Assembly: GCA_050260095.1 (NCBI GenBank)
Contig: JBLNBQ010000079.1
Location: 1 to 14,506 of the forward strand
Reading direction: 5' to 3'
DNA from: JBLNBQ01 sp050260095
GTDB taxonomy: Bacteria > Bacillota > UBA5301 > DYFA01
Length of the DNA: 14,506 nt
Shown here: in pieces, positions 7,229-14,045 of the stretch
Layout of the letters: each line of letters begins with the position of its first letter
Position numbering within the stretch: position 1 is the first letter of the stretch
Notes under the pieces: model-generated
The model's input: the letters and a program-made list of their open reading frames with translations, nothing else
Database searches by the model: none
Told to the model about the DNA's origin: nothing
Position numbers and translations under genes: made by a program

Positions 7229-7435
7229 TGGTCCCTCGCCTCCGGCAGCGAACAGGTGGTGAAGGCCGTCGAAGCCATCGCCGCCATCACCGAAGAGAGC
7301 GCGGCCGGGGCGGAAGAGGTGTCGGCGAGTTCCGAAGAGCAGAGCGCGGCGGTGCAGCAGATTGCCTCTTCCTCCGAGGCCCTGACCCAACTGGCCCACG
7401 ACCTGAAGACGGCGGTCGCGGCCTTCAGGCTGTAG
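7229..7435 (+). pseudogene. C-terminal remnant of a methyl-accepting chemotaxis protein
   Basis: Only about the last 65 residues of a chemoreceptor remain. The stretch GSEQVVKAVEAIAAITEESA, then AAGAEEVSASSEEQSAAVQQ, then IASSSEALTQLA up to the final FRL, is the typical end of an MCP signalling domain with heptad-like Ala/Glu/Ser periodicity. The receptor's membrane part, HAMP and conserved hairpin tip are missing. No ribosome site or sensible start precedes it; homology fades at about 7229, next to the Fnr box of hcp on the other strand. Its stop codon region overlaps the end of the convergent Crp/Fnr gene by about 11 nt. It is a deletion remnant, not likely a functional small protein. Confidence 0.8.
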
Positions 7436-8102
7436 GCCGCCGCAACACCAGCGTGCGCCGTCCCTTGGCGGTGAGCAGCCCCTCGTCCTCCAGTTCGGCC
7501 AGCCGGCGGCTCACCGTCTCGGGCGTCATGCCGAGGAGCTTGCCGATCTCGGCCCGGCTGGCCGGGAGTTCGATCTCGACCCCGCCAGCGGCCGGCCGCC
7601 CGGCGCCCTCGGCCAGGGAAGAGAGGTAGGTCAGAAGACGCTCCCGGGCGTCTTGCAGCCCCAGATGCCCGATGAGCCCCACCGCCAACTCGACCCGCGA
7701 GGCGAGGTAGCGGGCGAGCGCCAGGGAGAGGTCGGGCTGTGTCCGCAGGAGCGCCGTGAACTCCTCCTTGGGGATGAGGCAGACGACGCTTGGCTCCACG
7801 GCCTCGGCGGAAACGCCCACCGGCTCGCCCAGAAGCAGCGTCCGCTCGCCGAAGAGGTCGCCGTAGCGAAGGAAGGCCACCACCTGTTCCTTGCCGGCGG
7901 GACTGGCCTTGTAGAGCTTCACCGTGCCCCGCCGGACGATGTAGAGCCCCTCGCCCGTCTCCCCCTCCTGGATGATCAGTTCGCCCGTTCCGTACTGGCG
8001 CTGCCGCACCAGCTGGTGGATACGGCATTGGTCCTCCTCCGGCAACCCGGCGAAGAGCGGCGCCTTCCGGAAGCAGATGTCATGCTGGCCGCAGCTCGTC
8101 AT
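7425..8102 (-). CDS. Crp/Fnr-family transcriptional regulator (HcpR/Fnr-like)
   Basis: A 225-aa Crp/Fnr regulator. Residues about 15-130 form the cyclic-nucleotide-binding-like sensor domain (PLFAGLPEED, YGTGELIIQEGETGEGLYIV, RYGDLFGERTLLLGEP), followed by the long dimer helix and a C-terminal winged helix (SRAEIGKLLGMTPETVSRRL, about 172-191). E185, S188 and R189 match the Fnr residues that read TTGA half-sites. Cys4, Cys10, Cys26 and Cys108 could hold an Fe-S cluster or act as thiol sensors, but they do not match the E. coli Fnr spacing. The start is ATG 8102 with AAGGAG 5 nt upstream; the frame is open further 5' without a ribosome site. Its probable target is hcp, downstream on the same strand, through the palindrome at 7199-7212. 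Confidence 0.88.
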   Translation of the reverse strand: MTSCGQHDICFRKAPLFAGLPEEDQCRIHQLVRQRQYGTGELIIQEGETGEGLYIVRRGTVKLYKASPAGKEQVVAFLRYGDLFGERTLLLGEPVGVSAEAVEPSVVCLIPKEEFTALLRTQPDLSLALARYLASRVELAVGLIGHLGLQDARERLLTYLSSLAEGAGRPAAGGVEIELPASRAEIGKLLGMTPETVSRRLAELEDEGLLTAKGRRTLVLRRPTA

Positions 8103-8260
8103 CGTCGCTCCTTCTCGCCGGCTGGCCCCGTCGCCCCGCCGGCAGGTTCGTTTTCGCACCGGAACACAGTGAGTTTCCTGCCGCGGCGCGCCTTTCCCTG
8201 CTGCCCTCAGGTCTTGCCGCCAATCCCGAACGTTCCCCTTGACCTTGCCCCGTCGGCTGG

Positions 8261-8362
8261 CAGGTGGCTCGCACCCCGGAAGAAGCCGACCGGGCGCTCC
8301 CGCTGGCCGACTAGGTCATGTACCGCGACAAGCAGCGGGAGAAGGCGCGCTTGGCGCGGTAA
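8261..8362 (+). pseudogene. C-terminal remnant of a GGDEF (diguanylate cyclase) domain, with in-frame stop
   Basis: One frame reads QVARTPEEADRALPLAD, a TAG stop (8312-8314), then VMYRDKQREKARLAR and a TAA (8360-8362). This is the usual end of a GGDEF domain, where A-D-x-A-M-Y-x-A-K-x-x-G-K follows the last helix. The internal stop and the lack of any upstream GGDEF core show that the gene is dead. Like the chemoreceptor remnant it is on the plus strand and consists only of the 3' end. Confidence 0.65.
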
Positions 8363-8401
8363 ACATAGTCGTCTCGTCCTATCCCCGCTCCCTCCGCCCG
8401 T

Positions 8402-8412
8402 CCATATGATGC
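8402..8412 (+). promoter_or_regulatory. CCATATGATGC element, possible -10 region of the CgeB 1 operon
   Basis: CCATATGATGC lies 38 nt before the ATG of the first CgeB-type gene, and the same 11-mer recurs 49 nt before the start of CgeB 3. TATGAT could serve as a sigma-A -10. CATATGAT also resembles the CATA..AT -10 region used by mother-cell sporulation sigma factors, which would suit CgeB-type genes. No matching -35 could be identified upstream, so the assignment is tentative. Confidence 0.35.
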
Positions 8413-8439
8413 GTTAACCTGGGCGGAAGGGCGGCGGAC

Positions 8440-9444
8440 ATGCGCATCCTCTTTGCCGGCGATCTCTTAAGCTACGTGGTCCACGGTCTCCTCCCCGCTC
8501 TGGAGCAGCGGAGCCATGCCGTGCGCGTGATCCCGCTCCGCCTCTTCCCGCCGGGAAGCCAGGCCGAGGTGCTGCGCGAGGCGGCCAGGGAATGTGGGGC
8601 GACCGTGCTCCTGAGCGCGGGTTGCCCGCTCGGGCAGTTCGACCTCGACTCGTATCTCAGCGCCGCCCGGTCGCTGGGCCTCTTCCACCTCTACTGGGGG
8701 ACGGAAGACCCCGTCTTCCACCGCGAGTGTTCGCTGGCGTTCGCGCCGTCCGCCGACCACGTTTTCACCCCGGCCGAGGAGTTGCTTCCCAGCTACAAGG
8801 CGCTGGGCAAGCCGGCCTCCCTGCTCCAGTTCGGCTGCAACCCGCAGGTTCACCGCAAGACCGCGCCTGACCCCCGTTACGCTCACGATCTGGTGCTGGT
8901 GGCCCACAACTACCACTGGCCCGGGCCGGCGGGCGAATGTCGGCGGCGGGCGGTGCGGGCCGTGCTGCTGCCGCTGATCGAGGAGGGGTTCGACGTCCGG
9001 GTCTTCGGGGTGGACTGGACGACCCCGCGCGTCGCCGGGGACCTGACCATCCCGGAGGCGAACTGGGGCGGGGTCTGCCACTACCTGGAGACGCCTCGCC
9101 TCTATTCTTCGGCCCGCATCGTGCTGGGCATCCACTCGAGCGACGAGTCCGCCACCCAGTGCAGTTGCCGCACCTTCGAAGCGCTCGGCTGCGGCGCCTT
9201 CTACCTGACCTACCGCACCCCGGCCCACGAGCGCCTCTTCGAAAACCACCGTCATCTGGTCTGGACGGACTCGCCGGAAGAGACGCTGGCGCTCGTCCGC
9301 TACTACCTGGCCCACGACGAGGAACGGGCCCGGGTGGCGGCGGCCGGCCAAGCCCTGGTCTACGCCAGAGATACCTATGCTCACCGGGCGCGGGCGCTGG
9401 AAGAGGCGCTTGCGCCCTTCGTTCGGGAGGGACGACCATGTTGA
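8440..9444 (+). CDS. CgeB-type glycosyltransferase-like protein, copy 1
   Basis: A 334-aa protein of the CgeB family (DUF3880-like N-terminal half plus a Glyco_trans_1_2-type C-terminal half, a GT-B-like fold). Bacillus CgeB belongs to the sporulation-specific cge genes that shape the glycosylated spore surface. Visible here are MRILFAGDLL, a Rossmann-type start; HLYWGTEDPVFHREC (83-97); GKPASLLQFGCNP (123-135); and the C-terminal signature RTFEALGCGAFYLT (244-257) followed by LFENHRHLVWTDSPEET. No membrane segment or signal peptide is seen, so it is cytoplasmic. The ATG 8440 has only a weak GGGCGG-like ribosome site. The stop overlaps the dehydrogenase start by 7 nt. A donor and an acceptor cannot be named. 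Confidence 0.82.
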   Translation: MRILFAGDLLSYVVHGLLPALEQRSHAVRVIPLRLFPPGSQAEVLREAARECGATVLLSAGCPLGQFDLDSYLSAARSLGLFHLYWGTEDPVFHRECSLAFAPSADHVFTPAEELLPSYKALGKPASLLQFGCNPQVHRKTAPDPRYAHDLVLVAHNYHWPGPAGECRRRAVRAVLLPLIEEGFDVRVFGVDWTTPRVAGDLTIPEANWGGVCHYLETPRLYSSARIVLGIHSSDESATQCSCRTFEALGCGAFYLTYRTPAHERLFENHRHLVWTDSPEETLALVRYYLAHDEERARVAAAGQALVYARDTYAHRARALEEALAPFVREGRPC

Positions 9445-10733
9445 ACCGGAGAGTGGCCGTGGTCGGGCTCGGCCACGTGGGCCTGCCCATCGCCATACGC
9501 TTCGCCACAGCCGGCATCCCGACCGCCGGCCTCGACACCAATAGCGCGCTCATCAGCCAGCTAGCCGCCGGGCAAACCGGCCTGGCGGAGGAGTGGAGCG
9601 GGCGGCCGATCCAAGAGCTGCTGCGCGCCGCCCTCGCCGGCGGCGCCCTTTCCCTCGCCGCGTCGCCCGAGCCGCTGGCGGAATGCACCGACGCCGTCGT
9701 GACGGTGGGCGTGCCGGCAAGCCGGGAGGGGTGCGACCTCGAGCCTTTCCGCGCCGCGGTGACGGAGGCCGTGCGCCGCCTGCCCGCCGGCGCGCTGCTG
9801 CTGGTCCGGAGCACCTTGCCGGCGGGGACGATGGAAGACTTCGTGCTCCCCCTGGCCCTTGCGGAGGGGCGACGCCTGGAAGACGACCTCTTCGTGGCCT
9901 ACAGCCCCGAGCGCATGGCGGAAGGGGTGGCGCTCGCCGAAGTCACGAGCCAGCCGCTGATCCTCGCCGCCGCCGGCGAGGAAGCCCTGCGTCGGGCCAG
10001 AGACCTCCTCACCGCCCTCGGCGTGAGAGAGTTCGCCGTCGCCTCCAACCTGCGCCTCGCCGAACTCGCCAAGGCCGTCGAGAACGCTTCCCGCGACATC
10101 GACATCGCCTTCGCCAACGAGATCGCCGCCCTCTGCCGCGCCCTCGAGGTCGACTCGGCCGAACTCGTCCGCCTGGTGAACACCCACCCCCGGGTCAAAA
10201 TGCTCTCCCCCGGGCCAGGCGTCGGCGGTTTCTGCCTGCCCAACGCGTACCACTACCTCGACTTCGCGGCCCGCCCGCTCGGGGTGCCTCTCCCCCTCGC
10301 CGCCGAGGCCCGGCGGGTGAACGATGCGGTGCCGGGGCTGGTGGCCGGGTTGGTCGAGCAGGGCCTGGCCCGCCGCGGCCGGCAGCTGGCCGGCGCGAAG
10401 GTGGCGGTGCTCGGGGTGGCCATGAAGGACTTCTGCGACGACGACCGGCTCAGCCCGGCGTACGACCTCCTGGCCCACCTGGCGCGGCGCGGGGCGGCGT
10501 GCGCCGCCTACGATCCGCTGGTGACCCGCGCCTTCCCGGGCCAGGTGGAGTCGGAGGAGGCCGCGCTGGCGGGCGCCGCCGCCCTGGTGATCGCCGCCCG
10601 CCAGGCTGGCCTGAACCTCGACCCCGCCTACCTCGTCCGGCACCTGTCACCGTCCCCGGTGATCGTCGACACCCGCCACTGCCTCGACCGGACGGCCGCC
10701 GAAGCCCTGGGCTGCCTCGTCCTGAGCATATGA
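9438..10733 (+). CDS. UDP-glucose/GDP-mannose dehydrogenase-family enzyme (nucleotide-sugar 6-dehydrogenase)
   Basis: A cytoplasmic NAD-dependent enzyme of 431 aa that should oxidise a nucleotide sugar to its uronic acid. Motifs in order: VAVVGLGHVGLP (NAD-binding, 6-17), VRSTLPAGT (123-131), YSPERMAEG (155-163), LAKAVENASRDIDIAFANE (210-228, catalytic Lys/Asn region), PGPGVGGFCLP (258-268) with nucleophile Cys266, and GVAMKDFCDDDRLSPAYDL (326-344, C-terminal UDP-binding domain). The overall pattern is closer to the WecC/WbpA type, which acts on N-acetylated sugars, than to UDP-glucose dehydrogenase. The usual GGHC His is replaced by Phe265. The start is ATG 9438 with GGGAGGG inside the end of CgeB 1, so it is translationally coupled. 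It would supply acidic sugar donors to the neighbouring CgeB proteins. Confidence 0.9.
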   Translation: MLNRRVAVVGLGHVGLPIAIRFATAGIPTAGLDTNSALISQLAAGQTGLAEEWSGRPIQELLRAALAGGALSLAASPEPLAECTDAVVTVGVPASREGCDLEPFRAAVTEAVRRLPAGALLLVRSTLPAGTMEDFVLPLALAEGRRLEDDLFVAYSPERMAEGVALAEVTSQPLILAAAGEEALRRARDLLTALGVREFAVASNLRLAELAKAVENASRDIDIAFANEIAALCRALEVDSAELVRLVNTHPRVKMLSPGPGVGGFCLPNAYHYLDFAARPLGVPLPLAAEARRVNDAVPGLVAGLVEQGLARRGRQLAGAKVAVLGVAMKDFCDDDRLSPAYDLLAHLARRGAACAAYDPLVTRAFPGQVESEEAALAGAAALVIAARQAGLNLDPAYLVRHLSPSPVIVDTRHCLDRTAAEALGCLVLSI

Positions 10734-10754
10734 ACGTATGAAGGGGTGACCGCC

Positions 10755-11504
10755 GTGCTGTACCAGATCGAGCTGACCAACGTCTGCAACTCGGCCTGCC
10801 CGTGGTGTCCCCACCGGGAGATGCAGCGGCCCCAAGGGTTCATGTCCCGGGCGGTCTTCGAGGCGCTCCTGCAGACGGTCCCCCGCGAGGGGATCGCCGG
10901 CGGGCAGTTGGGCCTGCACCACTTCGGCGAACCGCTGCTCCACCCCGATCTCCCCTATTTCCTGCGCCGCCTGGCCGAGGAGGGCATCGGCTGGCGCCTG
11001 AGCAGCAACGGGCGCTTGCTCGCCCGTCCGGACATCCGGCGGACGTTGCTGGAATCCCGCGGCGGCGAACTCTACCTCAGCATGGAGAACGGGGCCCGGG
11101 TGGCCGACGTGCAGGCCCTCCTCACGGAGAAACAGGCCACCGGCAGCCCACTGGCGGTCGTGCTCCAGACCCTCAGCGCGTTCGATGCCGATTACGAGCG
11201 CTACTTCGGGCTCACCGGCGACTTCCAAACCTACACGCAGATGGAACACACCTGGGCCCGGGCGGGCGACGGCTGGAAGAGCGAGGACTGCCCGTTCCTG
11301 GTGAACGACTGGGTGGTCGTGCTCTGGGACGGAACCTACGTCTCCTGCTGCGCCGACTACGAAGGGCGCTCAGCTCTCGGGCGGGTCGGCGCCGGACGGG
11401 CGCGCAACCGCCGCTGGCAGGCCTGCGCCACCTGCGACGTGGCTAGGGCTTTCTTCGAACCGCCGCGCGGCCTGGAACCGCAGCGCCGCCCGGAACGGCG
11501 CTGA
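10755..11504 (+). CDS. Radical SAM protein with SPASM-like C-terminal cysteines
   Basis: A 249-aa radical SAM enzyme. Cys11-x3-Cys15-x2-Cys18 (CNSACPWC) binds the S-adenosylmethionine cluster; GEPLLHP (58-64) is the SAM-binding GGE-type motif; RLSSNGRLL (81-89) fits the third strand. The C-terminal part carries Cys179 (EDCP), Cys198-199 (YVSCCADYEG) and Cys224-x2-Cys227 (CATC), a SPASM-like arrangement for an auxiliary Fe-S cluster, as in enzymes that modify peptides or sugars. The start is GTG 10755 with AAGGGG 8-9 nt upstream; the GTG at 10746 lies within that ribosome site. It sits 21 nt after the dehydrogenase and 37 nt before CgeB 2, clearly in the operon. The substrate is unknown: a sugar, a small peptide or a glycan carrier protein are all possible. 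Confidence 0.85.
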   Translation: MLYQIELTNVCNSACPWCPHREMQRPQGFMSRAVFEALLQTVPREGIAGGQLGLHHFGEPLLHPDLPYFLRRLAEEGIGWRLSSNGRLLARPDIRRTLLESRGGELYLSMENGARVADVQALLTEKQATGSPLAVVLQTLSAFDADYERYFGLTGDFQTYTQMEHTWARAGDGWKSEDCPFLVNDWVVVLWDGTYVSCCADYEGRSALGRVGAGRARNRRWQACATCDVARAFFEPPRGLEPQRRPERR

Positions 11505-11541
11505 GGGCGGCACAAGGCGAACGAGAGGAGGTGCGGGCCGG

Positions 11542-12519
11542 ATGCGCGTGCTTTTTGCCAACAACCCGCCCGTCATCCAGGCCGGCATCGCCCGGGGCTT
11601 GGCCCGCCTCGGGCACGAGGTGCTGGTTTTCCCGCTGTGGCAGACCCCCTACGAGAGGCAGGAGGAAGTCCTCGCCCCCACGGTCGAGGCGTTCCGGCCC
11701 GACGTCATCTTCACCGAAGGCGACCCGCCCAACTTCAACAAGCCCGTGATCTACGACCTCTGCCAGGCGCGGGGAATCCCCCACGTCTACTGGGCCATCC
11801 AGGATCCTCTCTGGCACAAGGAAATCTCCGCCTACTGCGCCTCCCACGCCGACCTGGTCTTCACCACCGCCGCCGAGCTGGTTCCCGTCTACCGGGCGAT
11901 GGGCAAGCCGGCCGAGTTGCTCCTTTTCGCCTGCAACCCGGAGTATCACCACCGCACCCTGAGCGACCCTGCTCTCCAGCATGAAGTGGTCTTCGTCGGC
12001 AACAATTACCCGGAGCGCGCCGAGGCGACGGAGCGCGTCATCGGTCCGGTGTTGGCCGGCGGCTACGACCTCATGGTCTGGGGGCTTTGGTGGACCGACC
12101 AGGATAAGCCGTTCCACCTGCCGGCCCGCCACTGCGGCGGGTATCTCAGCTACGACCGGATGGCAGAAGTCTACAGTTCCGCCGCGATCGTGCTCGGCCT
12201 GCACCTCGACGCCACCTCGTCCACCCAGACCAGCATCCGGACCTTCGAGGTGTTGGGCTGCGGCGCCTTCTATCTCACCCAGTACACTCCGGCCCACGCC
12301 AACCTGTTCGAGAACGGCAAACACCTGGTCTGGTCAGCCTCGCCCGAAGAGACGAAAGACCTCGTCGCCTTCTACCTGAATCACCCGGCGGAACGGGAAC
12401 GGATCGCCACCGCCGGCCAGGCGGAAGTCTACGCCCGCCACACCGTGACCCACCGGGCCGAGCAGGTGGTCGAGGCGTTGCGGCTGCACCTCGGTGTCAG
12501 CGACCGGCGCCCCCGCTAG
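11542..12519 (+). CDS. CgeB-type glycosyltransferase-like protein, copy 2
   Basis: A 325-aa cytoplasmic protein of the same CgeB-type family as copies 1 and 3 but more divergent at the N-terminus. It starts MRVLFANNPPVIQAGIARGL, has HVYWAIQDPLWHKE (81-94) where the others have YWxTEDPVF, shares GKPAELLLFACNP (121-133), and keeps the C-terminal signature SIRTFEVLGCGAFYLTQYTP (231-250) and LFENGKHLVWSASPEET. The C-terminal half, which binds the donor in GT-B folds, is the best conserved, so the N-terminal difference suggests a different acceptor (inference). The ATG 11542 has a strong GAGGAGGTG 8 nt upstream. The stop TAG shares CTAG with the stop of the convergent downstream gene, and no terminator is seen. 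Confidence 0.82.
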   Translation: MRVLFANNPPVIQAGIARGLARLGHEVLVFPLWQTPYERQEEVLAPTVEAFRPDVIFTEGDPPNFNKPVIYDLCQARGIPHVYWAIQDPLWHKEISAYCASHADLVFTTAAELVPVYRAMGKPAELLLFACNPEYHHRTLSDPALQHEVVFVGNNYPERAEATERVIGPVLAGGYDLMVWGLWWTDQDKPFHLPARHCGGYLSYDRMAEVYSSAAIVLGLHLDATSSTQTSIRTFEVLGCGAFYLTQYTPAHANLFENGKHLVWSASPEETKDLVAFYLNHPAERERIATAGQAEVYARHTVTHRAEQVVEALRLHLGVSDRRPR

Positions 12520-13895
12520 GCATACCAGACTGACCACGGCCCCGGCCGGTTCGCGGGCGTCACGGTGAAAGCGATGCCCCAAGGAGGAGTTCCCTCAGCG
12601 TGACAGCGCACACTCTGTTCTCCGGAACGCAGCCGGACCTCGCCCACGCCCCCCGGCCGCACCGTGTGCAGCGGCGGCAGAACCTCGACGACCTGCGGTT
12701 CCGCCAGGTCCGGGGCCCCCGCCACAGTCAAGTCGACCCGCCATCCGCCTCCTTCCCGGACCGCCGTCTTCGGCCAGGCGCAGACCCGGTCCGAAGCTTG
12801 GTCCAGGAACCGCGCCGCGGCCTCTTCCGCCGTGGCGGGGCGCATGAGCCCGGTTCGAAAATACTTCCGCTCCAGGTACTCGAGGTGCGCCTGAAGCTTG
12901 TCGAACTCGCCGCCGGCCGCGCCGTCCCAGGGCACTCCGGTGAAGCCCGCCGAATGGCACATCGCGGTGATGACGTGCACCCCCGGCCGGACGACCCCTT
13001 CGTCGCAGAATGCGGCGAACGCCAGGTCCATCTGCCGGTTCAGGTCCTCGAGGCTCCGGTTGTTCAGGTCGTACCATGAGCCGTCCCGGGGGAGGGCGGA
13101 GCAGTGCGCCAGCTCCACCAAACCCCACTCCCGGCCGTCCGGCGCCGGCGCGTTGATGTCCCCCAGCCGCGTCAAGTAGATTCCCTCGCTCCACGGCTTG
13201 GAAGGCGAGGGCTCACCCCGCCACATGCTGAGGTTGAGATCGGCGTCCAGGTTGAGCAACAGGCCATTCCCCCGGAAGGCCTGTTCCGACAGGAGCTTGT
13301 CCTCGGAAGTGTAGCCGAAGTCCCAGCCACCGGTGCGGGCGGCGATGCCCCACGCGCCGAGCTTTTCCGCCAGCCACTCCCGCCCGTCGCTCAAGTAACC
13401 CAGGCGAGTCTCACGGTTTTCATACGTGCCGAGGTCCGGCAGGGCGCGGGCGAACGAGCCGCCGTACCGGTAGTACCCGCTCTCCCACCGGCGCCAGCGT
13501 TCCAGGGCGCCCGTCTGTGGATCGTAGCGGTAGTCGGGGTTCGCCGTGCCGAGGTCTTTCTCATGGTGCGGATGCGGGCACAACCGGTGGCCGCGGGCCA
13601 ACAGGCCGGCTAGCAGCGCCAGGCCGTCGGCGAGCACCGCCCCCCACGCTTCAGGCCGCGGGCCCGGGCCACCCGCGGCCGCCTCCAGGCTCCGGTAACA
13701 ACCCCAGGCGACCATGATGGTCTCCCGGACTCCGAAAGGCTCCACCACCGCGGCCAGGCCGCGATTTCGGATGACCAGCTGGGCGTAGGCCGAATCGGGG
13801 AAGAGGAGGTGGTCGGTGCGGTCCTGGGGGTTCTTCCCCCACCCGGCAGTGAATTCGGTGTCGTTGGTGAGCACCCAGAGGATTTCCCCGTTCAC
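12516..13895 (-). CDS. Unrecognised 459-aa protein, possibly polysaccharide-deacetylase-like
   Basis: I cannot assign this protein with confidence. It starts with a buried strand leading to a possible metal-binding motif, ILWVLTNDTEF (5-15), then LCPHPHHEKD (105-114), RTGGWDFGY (187-195) and VHVITAMCHSAGF (306-318). An early Asp, an H-x-H-H cluster and a late His on a strand are what NodB/CE4 polysaccharide deacetylases use to hold a metal, so a deacetylase-type or related (beta/alpha) barrel hydrolase is a fair guess. Residues from about 380 look like a separate beta-rich domain. There is no signal peptide or membrane segment. The start is GTG 13895, with AAGGAGG 8 nt upstream; the frame is open much further 5' but without a ribosome site. 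Its place among CgeB genes suggests glycan modification. Confidence 0.6.
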   Translation of the reverse strand: MNGEILWVLTNDTEFTAGWGKNPQDRTDHLLFPDSAYAQLVIRNRGLAAVVEPFGVRETIMVAWGCYRSLEAAAGGPGPRPEAWGAVLADGLALLAGLLARGHRLCPHPHHEKDLGTANPDYRYDPQTGALERWRRWESGYYRYGGSFARALPDLGTYENRETRLGYLSDGREWLAEKLGAWGIAARTGGWDFGYTSEDKLLSEQAFRGNGLLLNLDADLNLSMWRGEPSPSKPWSEGIYLTRLGDINAPAPDGREWGLVELAHCSALPRDGSWYDLNNRSLEDLNRQMDLAFAAFCDEGVVRPGVHVITAMCHSAGFTGVPWDGAAGGEFDKLQAHLEYLERKYFRTGLMRPATAEEAAARFLDQASDRVCAWPKTAVREGGGWRVDLTVAGAPDLAEPQVVEVLPPLHTVRPGGVGEVRLRSGEQSVRCHAEGTPPWGIAFTVTPANRPGPWSVWYA

Positions 13896-13996
13896 TCGCG
13901 GGCCCTCCTTGCGCTTGGTCCCTCTCGCCGCAGGATACGCCGGAAGGGAGTCGCCGCGTCTGGCCCCTTTATCCCATCTCGCCGGGGTGCCGGAGG

Positions 13997-14007
13997 CCAT
14001 ATGATGC
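13997..14007 (+). promoter_or_regulatory. CCATATGATGC element upstream of CgeB 3
   Basis: This is the second exact copy of the 11-mer found before CgeB 1, here 49 nt before the GTG start and within the 150-nt space between the divergent 459-aa protein gene and CgeB 3. It may be a -10 region (TATGAT or a sporulation-type CATATGAT). No convincing -35 is seen. CATATG is itself palindromic, so an operator serving both directions is also possible. Confidence 0.35.
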
Positions 14008-14045
14008 CCGGAAAGCCTGTGCCCGGCCTGCGAGGAGGATGACAA

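Larger units (their letters stand above)
8103..8439. other. 337-nt gap between regulator and glycan operon
   Basis: No intact gene is visible. From the left it holds the short leader of the Crp/Fnr gene (ribosome site AAGGAG on the minus strand), about 140 nt in which I see neither a convincing promoter nor an Fnr-type palindrome, a decayed GGDEF tail on the plus strand (8261-8362), and the upstream region of the first CgeB-type gene with the CCATATGATGC element. Confidence 0.6.

Noticed and set aside
7199..7435. A possible intact 78-aa small protein starting at TTG 7199
   Set aside because: The TTG is part of the Fnr palindrome and has no ribosome site, and the protein is plainly the tail of a chemoreceptor.
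8937..9437. The 5' extension of the dehydrogenase reading frame back to 8937
   Set aside because: It overlaps CgeB 1 out of frame and looks like shadow sequence; ATG 9438 has a good ribosome site and begins the NAD-binding motif.
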